Numbered from the stretch's first letter, positions 1 through 5,366 are shown. The stretch is 5,366 nucleotides of DNA from JAFGHJ01 sp964631335 (GCA_964631335.1 CAZVXD010000121.1:1-5366), one strand, 5' to 3'. The notes: generated by a model from the letters alone, not told the origin. A program made the numbers and translations.

Positions 1-66
1 GGCATTTTTCTTGAGCAGTACCCACTCACTTTCTGAGATTTCAAAATCTAAAACCATGCCCACCTG

Positions 67-96
67 CCCCGTGGAATAAGTTCCTATTCCATGGGG
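67..96. other. Strong stem-loop upstream of the aguA promoter
   Basis: Arms 67-78 (CCCCGTGGAATA) and 85-96 (TATTCCATGGGG) are complementary over 12 positions with one G:T wobble, around a 6-nt loop (AGTTCC). No T-run follows on either strand, so it is not a classic intrinsic terminator as seen. It could be the 3' end structure of a gene off the left edge, a protein-binding inverted repeat, or an RNA structure. A second small inverted repeat, GGGT-AA-ACCC at 94-103, overlaps its right arm. The structure is read directly; the role is unknown. Confidence 0.55.
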
Positions 97-99
97 TAA

Positions 100-112
100 A
101 CCCTCCGAGACG
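100..112. repeat. Intergenic 13-bp repeat, copy 1
   Basis: ACCCTCCGAGACG occurs here and again at 4904-4916, each time in non-coding sequence. Allowing one mismatch, the match extends to 17 positions, because both copies continue as NTTT. This copy directly follows the strong hairpin at 67-96; the other lies just after the ygjV stop codon. It may be a fragment of a dispersed genomic repeat, but two copies do not prove a family. Confidence 0.4.
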
Positions 113-213
113 ATTTCCTGAACAGAAACCCCTCTGATTTTTTATCCAGGGCATTATTAGAAAAATGGGGTAATAGTCAGGTATTTTTGAACTCCTTTAA
201 ATTCGTAAATCCC

Positions 214-241
214 TTGACAGTGATTATAATATTCTTATGAT
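214..241 (+). promoter_or_regulatory. Sigma70-type promoter for aguA
   Basis: A perfect -35 box TTGACA (214-219) is separated by 16 nt from TATGAT (236-241), a 5-of-6 match to the -10 consensus. Transcription would start near 248, giving a leader of about 35 nt before the ATG at 283. A perfect TATAAT at 225-230 is only 5 nt from the -35 box, so it cannot pair with it. This promoter probably drives aguA and the GH35 gene together. Confidence 0.65.
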
Positions 242-265
242 TTAGGTTGATTATTAGTTAAAATC

Positions 266-274
266 GAGGGAGGA
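266..274 (+). promoter_or_regulatory. Ribosome binding site of aguA
   Basis: GAGGGAGGA lies 8-9 nt before the ATG at 283. It fixes that start, which is followed at once by a well-formed signal peptide. The leader around it (AAATCGAGGGAGGATATA) resembles the one before the GH5 gene at 5041-5059. Confidence 0.75.
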
Positions 275-282
275 TATAATAG

Positions 283-2472
283 ATGCTTTTAAAAAATAAA
301 AAATCTTTATATTTAACGCTTTTTTTTGTTTTTCTTTTATGTTTATTGCCCTGTAAAGTATTTGCTGAAGACGGCTATAGATTGTGGCTGAGATATAATA
401 AGGTAGCCGATGGTAATAATTTAGATGAATATACAAAAAATATTCAGGCAATTCATTTCTCCGGAGATTCTCCTGTGTTGAAAGCCGCTCGGGAAGAGCT
501 TTCAAATGGGATCGCTGGTTTGCTTGGTAAAGACGTTAAGCTTACGGGAAAAATTACCGGTAATGGCACTATCGTTGTGGGTACGCCTGAATCTTCAAGA
601 ATTATCACGTCTCTTTCTCTTGGGGATGAGCTGAAAAAAATTGGAAAGGAAGGTTATATTATACAAAACGTCGATATTAAAGAAAAAAGATGCATTTTGA
701 TTTCCGCCAATACGGATGTGGGTATTCTTTATGGAGTTTTTAATTTTTTAAAACTAATCCAGACAAATAAAAGTATCGACGATTTAAATATAAGTGAAAG
801 CCCAAAAGTCGAATTCAGGCTTTTAAACCACTGGGATAATCTCGACCGGACTTCTGAAAGGGGCTATGCGGGATTTTCGATCTGGGATTGGCATAAACTG
901 CCGGATTATATTGGTACCAGATATAAGGATTACGCCAGAGCCAACGCGTCTATAGGCATTAACGGAACTGTCGTAACAAATGTAAATGCCAACGCTCTGG
1001 TTTTAACTCCGGTTTATCTGGAGAAAGTGTCGGCTTTAGCCGATGTTTTCAGACCCTATGGAATAAGAATATATCTTACCGCCCGTTTCAGCGCTCCTAT
1101 AGAAATCGGCGGGCTTAAAACGGCGGATCCGATCGATCCGGAAGTTAAAAAGTGGTGGAAAAATAAAGTAGATGAAATTTATGGATACATTCCCGATTTC
1201 GGGGGTTTTCTGGTAAAGGCAAATTCCGAAGGTCAGCCCGGGCCCCAAAATTACGGACGCAGTCACGCGGATGGAGCCAATCTGCTCGCAGCCGCGCTCG
1301 CCCCACATGGAGGGATCGTTGTGTGGAGAGCTTTCGTTTATACTTACGATAAAAATGAAGACAGAGCAGAACAGGCGTATAATGAATTTGTGCCTTTAGA
1401 TGGTAAATTTAGAGATAATGTTTTGATACAGGCTAAAAACGGTCCCATAGATTTTCAGCCCAGAGAACCTTTTCATCCTCTTTTCGGTGCTCTTAGAAAA
1501 ACGCCCGTTATGGTGGAATTTCAAATCACACAGGAATATTTAGGGCAGGCGACTCATTTGGTTTACCTTGCGACTCTATATAAAGAATGCCTGGAATCAG
1601 ACACCTACGCTGAGGGTAAGGGCTCGTCTGTGGCGGAGATAATCGACGGCTCACTGTTTGATTATACCAATACGGGATTTTCCGGAGTCTCCAATATAGG
1701 AACTGACAGAAACTGGACGGGGCATCATTTCGGTCAGTCTAATTGGTACTCCTTCGGGCGGCTTGCCTGGAATCATGAACTTTCCGCGGGAGAAATTGCG
1801 GAAGAATGGATACGGATGACTTTCTCGAACGATAGAGAAGTGATAAATACGGTAAAAGAAATTATGATAGCTTCCCGTGAAATAACCGTTAGCTATATGA
1901 CCCCTCTGGGATTACATCATATAATGGCGGAACATCATCATTACGGTCCCGGTCCTTGGGTAGCGGTATCCGGCAGACCTGACTGGACTTCCGTTTATTA
2001 TCATCAGGCGGATTCGAACGGAATAGGATTCGACCGTACGAAAACCGGTTCTAACGCATTGGCTCAGTATTATCCGGAAGTCAGAGAAAAATTTTCCGAC
2101 CCCAGAAAATGCCCGGATGAATATCTCCTGTGGTTTCATCACCTGCCGTGGGATTACAAAATGAAATCGGGTAGAACTCTCTGGGAAGAACTCTGTTATA
2201 AATATTATCATGGCGCCGATTCGGTAGATTGGATGGTAAAAGAATGGTCTTCTCTGGAAGGGAAGATCGACAATGAAAGGTTCGAGCATGTATCGGCTTT
2301 TCTAAAGATCCAAAGAAAAGAGGCAATCTGGTGGAGAAATTCCTGTCTTTTATATTTTCAAGAATATTCGGGAGAGACTATTCCCGCGAAGTATGAAAAA
2401 CCTGAAAAGACTTTAGAGTATTACGAAAACCTCGAGTTCCCTTACGCGCCGGGTATAAGGCCGTCGTGGTAA
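283..2472 (+). CDS. aguA: Secreted GH67 alpha-glucuronidase
   Basis: This 729-residue protein is recognisable along its whole length as a family GH67 alpha-glucuronidase, and its length is normal for the family. Such enzymes remove alpha-1,2-linked D-glucuronic or 4-O-methyl-glucuronic acid from the non-reducing end of xylo-oligosaccharides produced by xylanases. Residues 1-28 form a signal peptide (lysines at 5-7, hydrophobic core, likely cleavage after VFA), so it should be exported. An N-terminal beta-sandwich domain (about 30-170) is followed by a TIM barrel with the family signatures: KANSEGQPGP at 312-321, where E316 is the expected general acid; NGPIDFQPREP at 386-396, with D390; and VEFQITQEYLG at 411-421, with E418. 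D390 and E418 are the expected pair of water-activating acids, and their 28-residue spacing equals that in characterised enzymes as I recall them. The helical C-terminal region has WFHHLPWDYKM at 617-627. The gene is first in an apparent operon, ends in TAA, and shows no defect. The symbol follows usage for this family. Confidence 0.95.
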   Translation: MLLKNKKSLYLTLFFVFLLCLLPCKVFAEDGYRLWLRYNKVADGNNLDEYTKNIQAIHFSGDSPVLKAAREELSNGIAGLLGKDVKLTGKITGNGTIVVGTPESSRIITSLSLGDELKKIGKEGYIIQNVDIKEKRCILISANTDVGILYGVFNFLKLIQTNKSIDDLNISESPKVEFRLLNHWDNLDRTSERGYAGFSIWDWHKLPDYIGTRYKDYARANASIGINGTVVTNVNANALVLTPVYLEKVSALADVFRPYGIRIYLTARFSAPIEIGGLKTADPIDPEVKKWWKNKVDEIYGYIPDFGGFLVKANSEGQPGPQNYGRSHADGANLLAAALAPHGGIVVWRAFVYTYDKNEDRAEQAYNEFVPLDGKFRDNVLIQAKNGPIDFQPREPFHPLFGALRKTPVMVEFQITQEYLGQATHLVYLATLYKECLESDTYAEGKGSSVAEIIDGSLFDYTNTGFSGVSNIGTDRNWTGHHFGQSNWYSFGRLAWNHELSAGEIAEEWIRMTFSNDREVINTVKEIMIASREITVSYMTPLGLHHIMAEHHHYGPGPWVAVSGRPDWTSVYYHQADSNGIGFDRTKTGSNALAQYYPEVREKFSDPRKCPDEYLLWFHHLPWDYKMKSGRTLWEELCYKYYHGADSVDWMVKEWSSLEGKIDNERFEHVSAFLKIQRKEAIWWRNSCLLYFQEYSGETIPAKYEKPEKTLEYYENLEFPYAPGIRPSW

Positions 2473-2476
2473 ATTT

Positions 2477-2484
2477 AAAAGGAG
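2477..2484 (+). promoter_or_regulatory. Ribosome binding site of the GH35 gene
   Basis: AAAAGGAG lies 9 nt before the ATG at 2494, inside the 21-nt gap after the aguA stop codon. No promoter fits in that gap, so the GH35 gene is most likely co-transcribed with aguA. Confidence 0.7.
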
Positions 2485-2493
2485 TTAACAAAA

Positions 2494-2907
2494 ATGAAAA
2501 TAAAATCATTTGTAATCTTTGGTTTAATTTATTTGTTTTCGATTATTTCTAGCGCAAAATCCGCGAGCAGATTGCCATACTTGGAAAAACAGAGAACAGC
2601 GCACCAGCTTATTGTAGGGGATAAACCTTTTCTTATAATTGGCGGCGAACTCGGCAATTCGAGCGCTTCCAGCCTTTCGTATATGAAAGATATCTGGCCG
2701 ACTCTCCTTAAGCTGAATCTAAACTCGGTTCTTATCCCCGTTTATTGGGAGCTTATCGAACCTGTCGAAGACGAATTTGATTTCAGCCTGGTGGATAGTT
2801 TAATATACCAGGCAAGAAGAAATGACTTAAAAGTGGTTTTTTTATGGTTCGGTACATGGAAAAACAGCATGTCCTGTTATGCGCCGAAATGGGTAAAAAC
2901 CGACTAG
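2494..2907 (+). CDS. 5' part of the GH35 gene, ending at the TAG (137 residues)
   Basis: This is the product if the TAG terminates translation. It would be a secreted fragment carrying the signal peptide and only the first strands of the barrel, with neither catalytic glutamate, so it should have no glycosidase activity. The start at 2494 is supported by AAGGAG at 2479-2484 and by the signal peptide. An automatic annotation would probably call this a short hypothetical or partial beta-galactosidase; it should be read together with 2908-4125. Confidence 0.7.
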   Translation: MKIKSFVIFGLIYLFSIISSAKSASRLPYLEKQRTAHQLIVGDKPFLIIGGELGNSSASSLSYMKDIWPTLLKLNLNSVLIPVYWELIEPVEDEFDFSLVDSLIYQARRNDLKVVFLWFGTWKNSMSCYAPKWVKTD

Positions 2908-4125
2908 GAAAGGTTTCCCAGAGCCCGGGACGATAAAGGTAACGCTCTTGAAATACTTTCGGCTTTCAGTGATAATAATCTTCAGGCGGATTTAAAATCT
3001 TTCCGTCGGTTAATGAAACATATCGAAGAAATTGATGAGGATTATCATACGGTAATCATGGTTCAGGTAGAAAATGAAATAGGCATGATACCTACAGCCA
3101 GAGACTACTGTAATGAAGCTAACATTGCTTTCAGGCAGGATGTTCCGCAGGATTTTCTCGATTATCTGGAGGACAATAAAGACAATTTAACAAAGGAAAT
3201 GCGTAATTTATGGGCGGGGAAAAATTACCGGAAAGAAGGGTCGTGGGAAGAAATTTTCGGGAAAAGTAAAGCTACCGATGAATTATTTATGGCATGGCAT
3301 TATTCGTCATTTGTAGAGGAGCTGGCTAAGGCGGGTAAAAATGTTTACAATATACCCATGTATGTAAATGCAGCCCTCATAAGGAAAGGGTATGAGCCGG
3401 GTCAGTATCCGAGCGCCGGGCCTCTTCCTCATTTGATGGATGTATGGCGCGCCGGTGCTCCTTCCATAGATTTTCTTTCTCCGGATATTTATTTCCCCGA
3501 AATAGAAAAATGGTGCGATAAATATGACCAAAAAGGGAATCCGTTTTTTATTCCTGAAGCTCGTTTTAATAATGAAACGGGTATGAAAGCTTTTTATGTT
3601 TTTGGTAATCATAACACAATGGGGTTCAGTCCCTTTTCTATAGAATCGACAGAGAATCCGGAAGAGGAGCCTTTAGGCAAAGCTTACGATATTATCAGCC
3701 AACTAAAATCTCTTATACTCGAGAATCAGGGTAAGGGGAGTATGGCTGGAATTCTGCTGGATCACAATAAAAAAGAGGAGGAAATAGTTCTCGGTGGGTA
3801 CAAGTTGATTGTTAAGCACGATTTTACTCTTGGGAGGTCCCCGGGAGCTAAAAATGACACATGGCCATTATCGGGTGTACTTATTATAAACACTGTCCCG
3901 GATGAGTTTTATGTGGCGGGCAGCGGAATTGTTATAAATTTCGAAACCACCGAAGGCGGTAATTCAAAAGCAGGTATTTTAATGATCGATGAAGGAGAAT
4001 TCGTAAATGGGCAATGGATACCGGGACGACGTATGAACGGAGATCAGAGTCATCAGGGCAGGCATCTGAGAATACCTGAAGGGACATACAGCATTCAAAA
4101 GATTAAATTATATACGTATAAATAA
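2908..4125 (+). pseudogene. 3' part of the GH35 gene, same frame (first ATG at 3013)
   Basis: This open stretch is in the same frame as the 5' part and holds both catalytic glutamates and the DUF5597 region. The first possible start is the ATG at 3013, which would give 370 residues. No GTG or TTG codon lies in frame between the TAG and that ATG, and the bases before it (CCGTCGGTTA) contain no Shine-Dalgarno sequence. A product started there would also lack the signal peptide and the first barrel strands. Independent translation as a working enzyme is therefore unlikely. The 35 codons at 2908-3012 still encode family-like sequence (ERFPRARDDKG, then LEILSAFSDN), so coding continues straight across the stop. 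Confidence 0.7.
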
Positions 4126-4141
4126 TAAATACCGATCTTTT

Positions 4142-4221
4142 TCGTATAAAAAATTCGACACCACGGACCTCAAATAGAATATTCCGACTTTTGTTAAAAT
4201 AATGTTAATAATTTTATACGA
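4142..4221. other. 10-bp inverted repeat spanning the gap before ygjV
   Basis: TCGTATAAAA at 4142-4151 is the exact reverse complement of TTTTATACGA at 4212-4221, with 60 nt between. It lies in the 184-nt AT-rich gap between the GH35 stop and ygjV. A weaker local hairpin (TACG 4217-4220 with CGTA 4228-4231), followed by seven T at 4235-4241, uses part of the right arm. AT-rich composition makes chance pairing fairly likely. No convincing terminator for the aguA-GH35 operon is visible beyond this weak one. Confidence 0.3.
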
Positions 4222-4296
4222 CTTGCCCGTAAGATTTTTTTGCATATGTTATGGGGAATTTGATGGAGGAGTGATATTTAATAGCTATGTTTAAGA

Positions 4297-4302
4297 AAGG
4301 AG
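4297..4302 (+). promoter_or_regulatory. Ribosome binding site deciding the GTG start of ygjV
   Basis: AAGGAG lies 7 nt before GTG 4310-4312. An in-frame TAA at 4292-4294 rules out any start further upstream, and the next methionine codon would remove the first predicted helix. The GTG is therefore the best start. Confidence 0.65.
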
Positions 4303-4309
4303 CTTTCGG

Positions 4310-4897
4310 GTGTCTGTAAACACAATTTTATTTTTACTTGCCAATACTGCCCTGAGCGGCAATCTCGTCGCGCAGGGTATCGGTATGGGCGGGCTTATCT
4401 TTGCTATATTCTCTTTTCAAAATAATAAACGTAATCTTATTCTATTTTTTCTGGGTATGGCGCAGTTGTTTTTTATTTTTCACTTCGCTCTTCTGGGAGT
4501 ATGGACCGCAGCAGCCATGAATATTGTTGGTTCGACCCGTACATTCTTCTTTATTTTCAGGGGGAGAAAAAAATGGACGGATAATAATGCCATAATGTAT
4601 GTTTTTATTTCCTTATTCTTAATAGCCGGTTTCATTTCCTGGCAGAATTGGCTCAGCATTGTGCCGATTATAGCTATGATTATAGAGACTATCGGCTTAT
4701 GGCAAAAGAATCCAAGATTAATCCGTTTTATTGTTTTTGTTCCGCATCCCTTGTGGCTTGCGTATAATTTTATCCATCGCTCGTATCCGGGTGTGTTGAC
4801 CGAGGTGTTTATTCTCGTTTCGCTTATAACCGGTATTATCCGTTTTGACATTTTGCCATGGTTAAGAGAGAAAAGCATTGCCGGAGAAGAGGAGTGA
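4310..4897 (+). CDS. ygjV: YgjV-family inner membrane protein
   Basis: This 195-residue protein is very hydrophobic, with about seven membrane segments (roughly 18-36, 42-63, 65-83, 95-111, 113-130, 137-153 and 161-179). It matches the YgjV family (Imp-YgjV) as I recall it: AQGIG at 21-25, HFALLG at 58-63, a small-residue stretch then N71 and RT at 77-78, W150 before YNF at 152-154, E165, and a final IIRF at 176-179. E. coli YgjV is slightly shorter. The family has no established biochemical function, and I infer none here. In E. coli ygjV sits next to uxaCA, which degrade hexuronates; here it lies between hemicellulase genes. The gene starts with GTG, ends with TGA, and stands apart from both neighbours (184 and 162 nt), so it may be its own transcription unit. 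The family call is fairly secure; a true orthologue is less certain. Confidence 0.8.
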   Translation: MSVNTILFLLANTALSGNLVAQGIGMGGLIFAIFSFQNNKRNLILFFLGMAQLFFIFHFALLGVWTAAAMNIVGSTRTFFFIFRGRKKWTDNNAIMYVFISLFLIAGFISWQNWLSIVPIIAMIIETIGLWQKNPRLIRFIVFVPHPLWLAYNFIHRSYPGVLTEVFILVSLITGIIRFDILPWLREKSIAGEEE

Positions 4898-4924
4898 CCG
4901 CTTACCCTCCGAGACGTTTTTTTT
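4882..4924 (+). terminator. Possible weak terminator after ygjV
   Basis: CGGAG at 4882-4886 can pair with CTCCG at 4907-4911, and an alternative GGAG at 4891-4894 can pair with CTCC at 4907-4910. Eight T follow at 4917-4924. The stems are short, the loops are long, and 5 nt separate the stem from the T-run, so this is far from an ideal intrinsic terminator. The T8 run at the end of a gene is the main support. Confidence 0.3.
4904..4916. repeat. Intergenic 13-bp repeat, copy 2
   Basis: Exact second copy of ACCCTCCGAGACG found at 100-112, starting 6 nt after the ygjV TGA. Here it runs directly into the T8 tract and forms the right arm of the weak terminator-like fold, so it may belong to a 3'-end element. 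Copy 1 has no T8 run but likewise continues as NTTT. Confidence 0.4.
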
Positions 4925-4991
4925 GACAGCACTCCTTATTCATTTTATTGATAAAAGCCCGCGCCCGCCCGCCTAGCCGAATAGTTCGCTA

Positions 4992-5019
4992 TTGACAATC
5001 TTTTTCTGACAGCTATTTT
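4992..5019 (+). promoter_or_regulatory. Likely promoter of the GH5 gene
   Basis: TTGACA at 4992-4997 is followed, after 16 nt, by TATTTT at 5014-5019, a 4-of-6 match to the -10 consensus. The spacing is the same as in the aguA promoter. The -35 box overlaps a small hairpin (AATAG 4980-4984, loop TTCG, CTATT 4989-4993). Another TTGACA at 4923-4928 has only TATTGA at 4946-4951 behind it, 17 nt away. The -35 is good and the -10 is weak. Confidence 0.45.
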
Positions 5020-5045
5020 TCTGATAGTTTAATTTTATTAAATCC

Positions 5046-5054
5046 GAGGAGGAG
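5046..5054 (+). promoter_or_regulatory. Ribosome binding site of the GH5 gene
   Basis: GAGGAGGAG ends 5 nt before the ATG at 5060. It is an extended, near-ideal Shine-Dalgarno sequence in a leader resembling that of aguA, and it supports 5060 as the start. Confidence 0.75.
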
Positions 5055-5059
5055 TATAT

Positions 5060-5366
5060 ATGAAGTATTTTGTTCGTCTGTCGATGTTTCTTCTATCGTT
5101 TTTGCTTTTTCCCCCTAATATCTACTCGAAACAAGGGAAAGAAATAAAGGTGGGAGACTACTGGTGGAATCAGCCGCCTAAAGAGAAAGTTCCTGAGAAT
5201 CCGCGTAAGAAAGATCTTCCTCTTATCAGTGTGAAAGGGAATGAATTCGTTAACCCTGAGGGAGAAAAAGTTATGTTTCGCGGACTCGCGACTTCAGACC
5301 CTGATAAGCTCGAGCGACAGGGATACTGGAACAAAAATTATTTTGAAGAGATAAAAAAAATGGGAG
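5060..5366 (+). CDS. Secreted GH5-type glycoside hydrolase, N-terminal part (runs off the right edge)
   Basis: The frame opens at 5060 behind a strong ribosome binding site and stays open for 102 codons to the window end. Residues 1 to about 23 are a signal peptide (K2, R6, hydrophobic core, likely cleavage after NIYS). A proline- and lysine-rich linker with a WW pair at 35-36 spans about 24-53. From residue 54 the sequence reads PLISVKGNEFVNPEGEKV, then MFRGLATSDPDKL at 72-84, GYWNKNYFEEIKKMG at 88-102. That is the typical entry into a GH5 cellulase-type TIM barrel: a short beta-hairpin before the RG of the first barrel strand, then the first helix. The catalytic glutamates lie beyond the edge, so subfamily and substrate (glucan, mannan, xylan or xyloglucan) cannot be told. 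The gene probably has its own promoter and may begin another transcription unit of the same locus. A different clan-A family cannot be fully excluded. Confidence 0.8.
   Translation, partial: MKYFVRLSMFLLSFLLFPPNIYSKQGKEIKVGDYWWNQPPKEKVPENPRKKDLPLISVKGNEFVNPEGEKVMFRGLATSDPDKLERQGYWNKNYFEEIKKMG

Larger units (their letters stand above)
2494..4125 (+). pseudogene. GH35-type beta-galactosidase with DUF5597 domain, interrupted by an in-frame TAG
   Basis: Read through the TAG at 2905-2907, this is one frame of 543 residues, a normal length for DUF5597-type GH35 enzymes, which include xyloglucan-active beta-galactosidases. Residues 1 to about 21 are a signal peptide. The TIM barrel follows, with GGELGN at 50-55, VYWELIEP at 83-90 and LWFGTWKN at 117-124. 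VQVENEIG at 190-197 supplies the acid/base E195, and FIPEAR at 352-357 supplies the nucleophile E355. Residues from about 375 to 543 match the C-terminal DUF5597 region. The stop falls at residue 138, between APKWVKTD and ERFPRA, which together form a continuous family-like segment, so only one codon is affected. There is no frameshift or second stop in the remaining 405 codons. It may be a fresh nonsense mutation (for example CAG to TAG), a sequencing error, or a recoded codon. If functional, the enzyme would remove terminal beta-galactose from hemicellulose side chains; the exact substrate is inferred. Confidence 0.85.

Noticed and set aside
2..79. Plus-strand open frame at the left edge ending in TAA, a possible 3' end of an upstream gene
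   Set aside because: Only 25 codons, serine- and threonine-rich, with no recognisable sequence; the minus strand over the same bases is equally open, so neither is convincing.
91..173. Direct 9-bp repeat ATGGGGTAA at 91-99 and 165-173
   Set aside because: Too short to mean much alone; the first copy is already part of the hairpin arm and the second has no partner structure.
225..230. Perfect TATAAT as the -10 box of aguA
   Set aside because: It is only 5 nt from TTGACA at 214-219 and has no other good -35 box at 16-18 nt upstream; TATGAT at 236-241 has correct spacing.
4111..4120. Palindrome TATACGTATA at the end of the GH35 gene as an operator
   Set aside because: It lies in coding sequence encoding the final YTYK residues and is AT-rich, so chance is a sufficient explanation.
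3013..4125. Independent 370-residue gene starting at ATG 3013
   Set aside because: There is no ribosome binding site, the frame is the same as the upstream part, family-like sequence continues through 2908-3012, and the product would lack the first barrel strands and the signal peptide.
1..5366. CRISPR arrays, tRNA or rRNA genes, insertion sequences
   Set aside because: No regularly spaced repeats, no tRNA-like cloverleaf, and no transposase-like frame with terminal inverted repeats were seen on either strand.

Overview
The window looks like part of a hemicellulose-degradation locus on a bacterial chromosome. All recognisable genes are on the + strand. Three of the four carry N-terminal secretion signals, so the enzymes probably act in the periplasm or outside the cell of a Gram-negative-type organism. 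Base composition is moderately AT-rich by eye. Every gene has a clear purine-rich Shine-Dalgarno sequence, and two genes have TTGACA-type -35 boxes. That argues against Bacteroidetes, which mostly lack both, but the phylum cannot be assigned from this sequence.

Layout: 1-282 is an upstream region with a strong hairpin (67-96), half of a dispersed 13-bp repeat, and a good promoter (214-241). 283-2472 is a complete secreted GH67 alpha-glucuronidase (aguA) with all three catalytic acids in place. After a 21-nt gap comes a GH35-type beta-galactosidase of the DUF5597 class (2494-4125), the second gene of the apparent operon. It is broken, or read through, at a single in-frame TAG codon (2905-2907); the frame, the conserved sequence around the stop and both catalytic glutamates are otherwise intact. 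A 184-nt AT-rich gap leads to a YgjV-family seven-helix membrane protein (4310-4897, GTG start). A second gap with a T8 run, a GC-rich patch and a promoter leads to the first 102 codons of a secreted GH5-type glycoside hydrolase (5060 to the right edge).

How they fit together: GH67 enzymes remove (4-O-methyl-)glucuronic acid from the ends of xylo-oligosaccharides. DUF5597-type GH35 enzymes remove beta-galactose from hemicellulose side chains such as those of xyloglucan. GH5 enzymes usually cut beta-1,4 backbones. Together they suggest use of substituted plant cell-wall polysaccharide. YgjV has no known function, but in E. coli its gene lies beside the hexuronate genes uxaCA, so its place here near a glucuronate-releasing enzyme may not be accidental.

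The observation most worth checking is the amber codon in the GH35 gene. I see no previously undescribed system that the sequence strongly supports. The remaining findings are small regulatory or repeat signals of modest strength.
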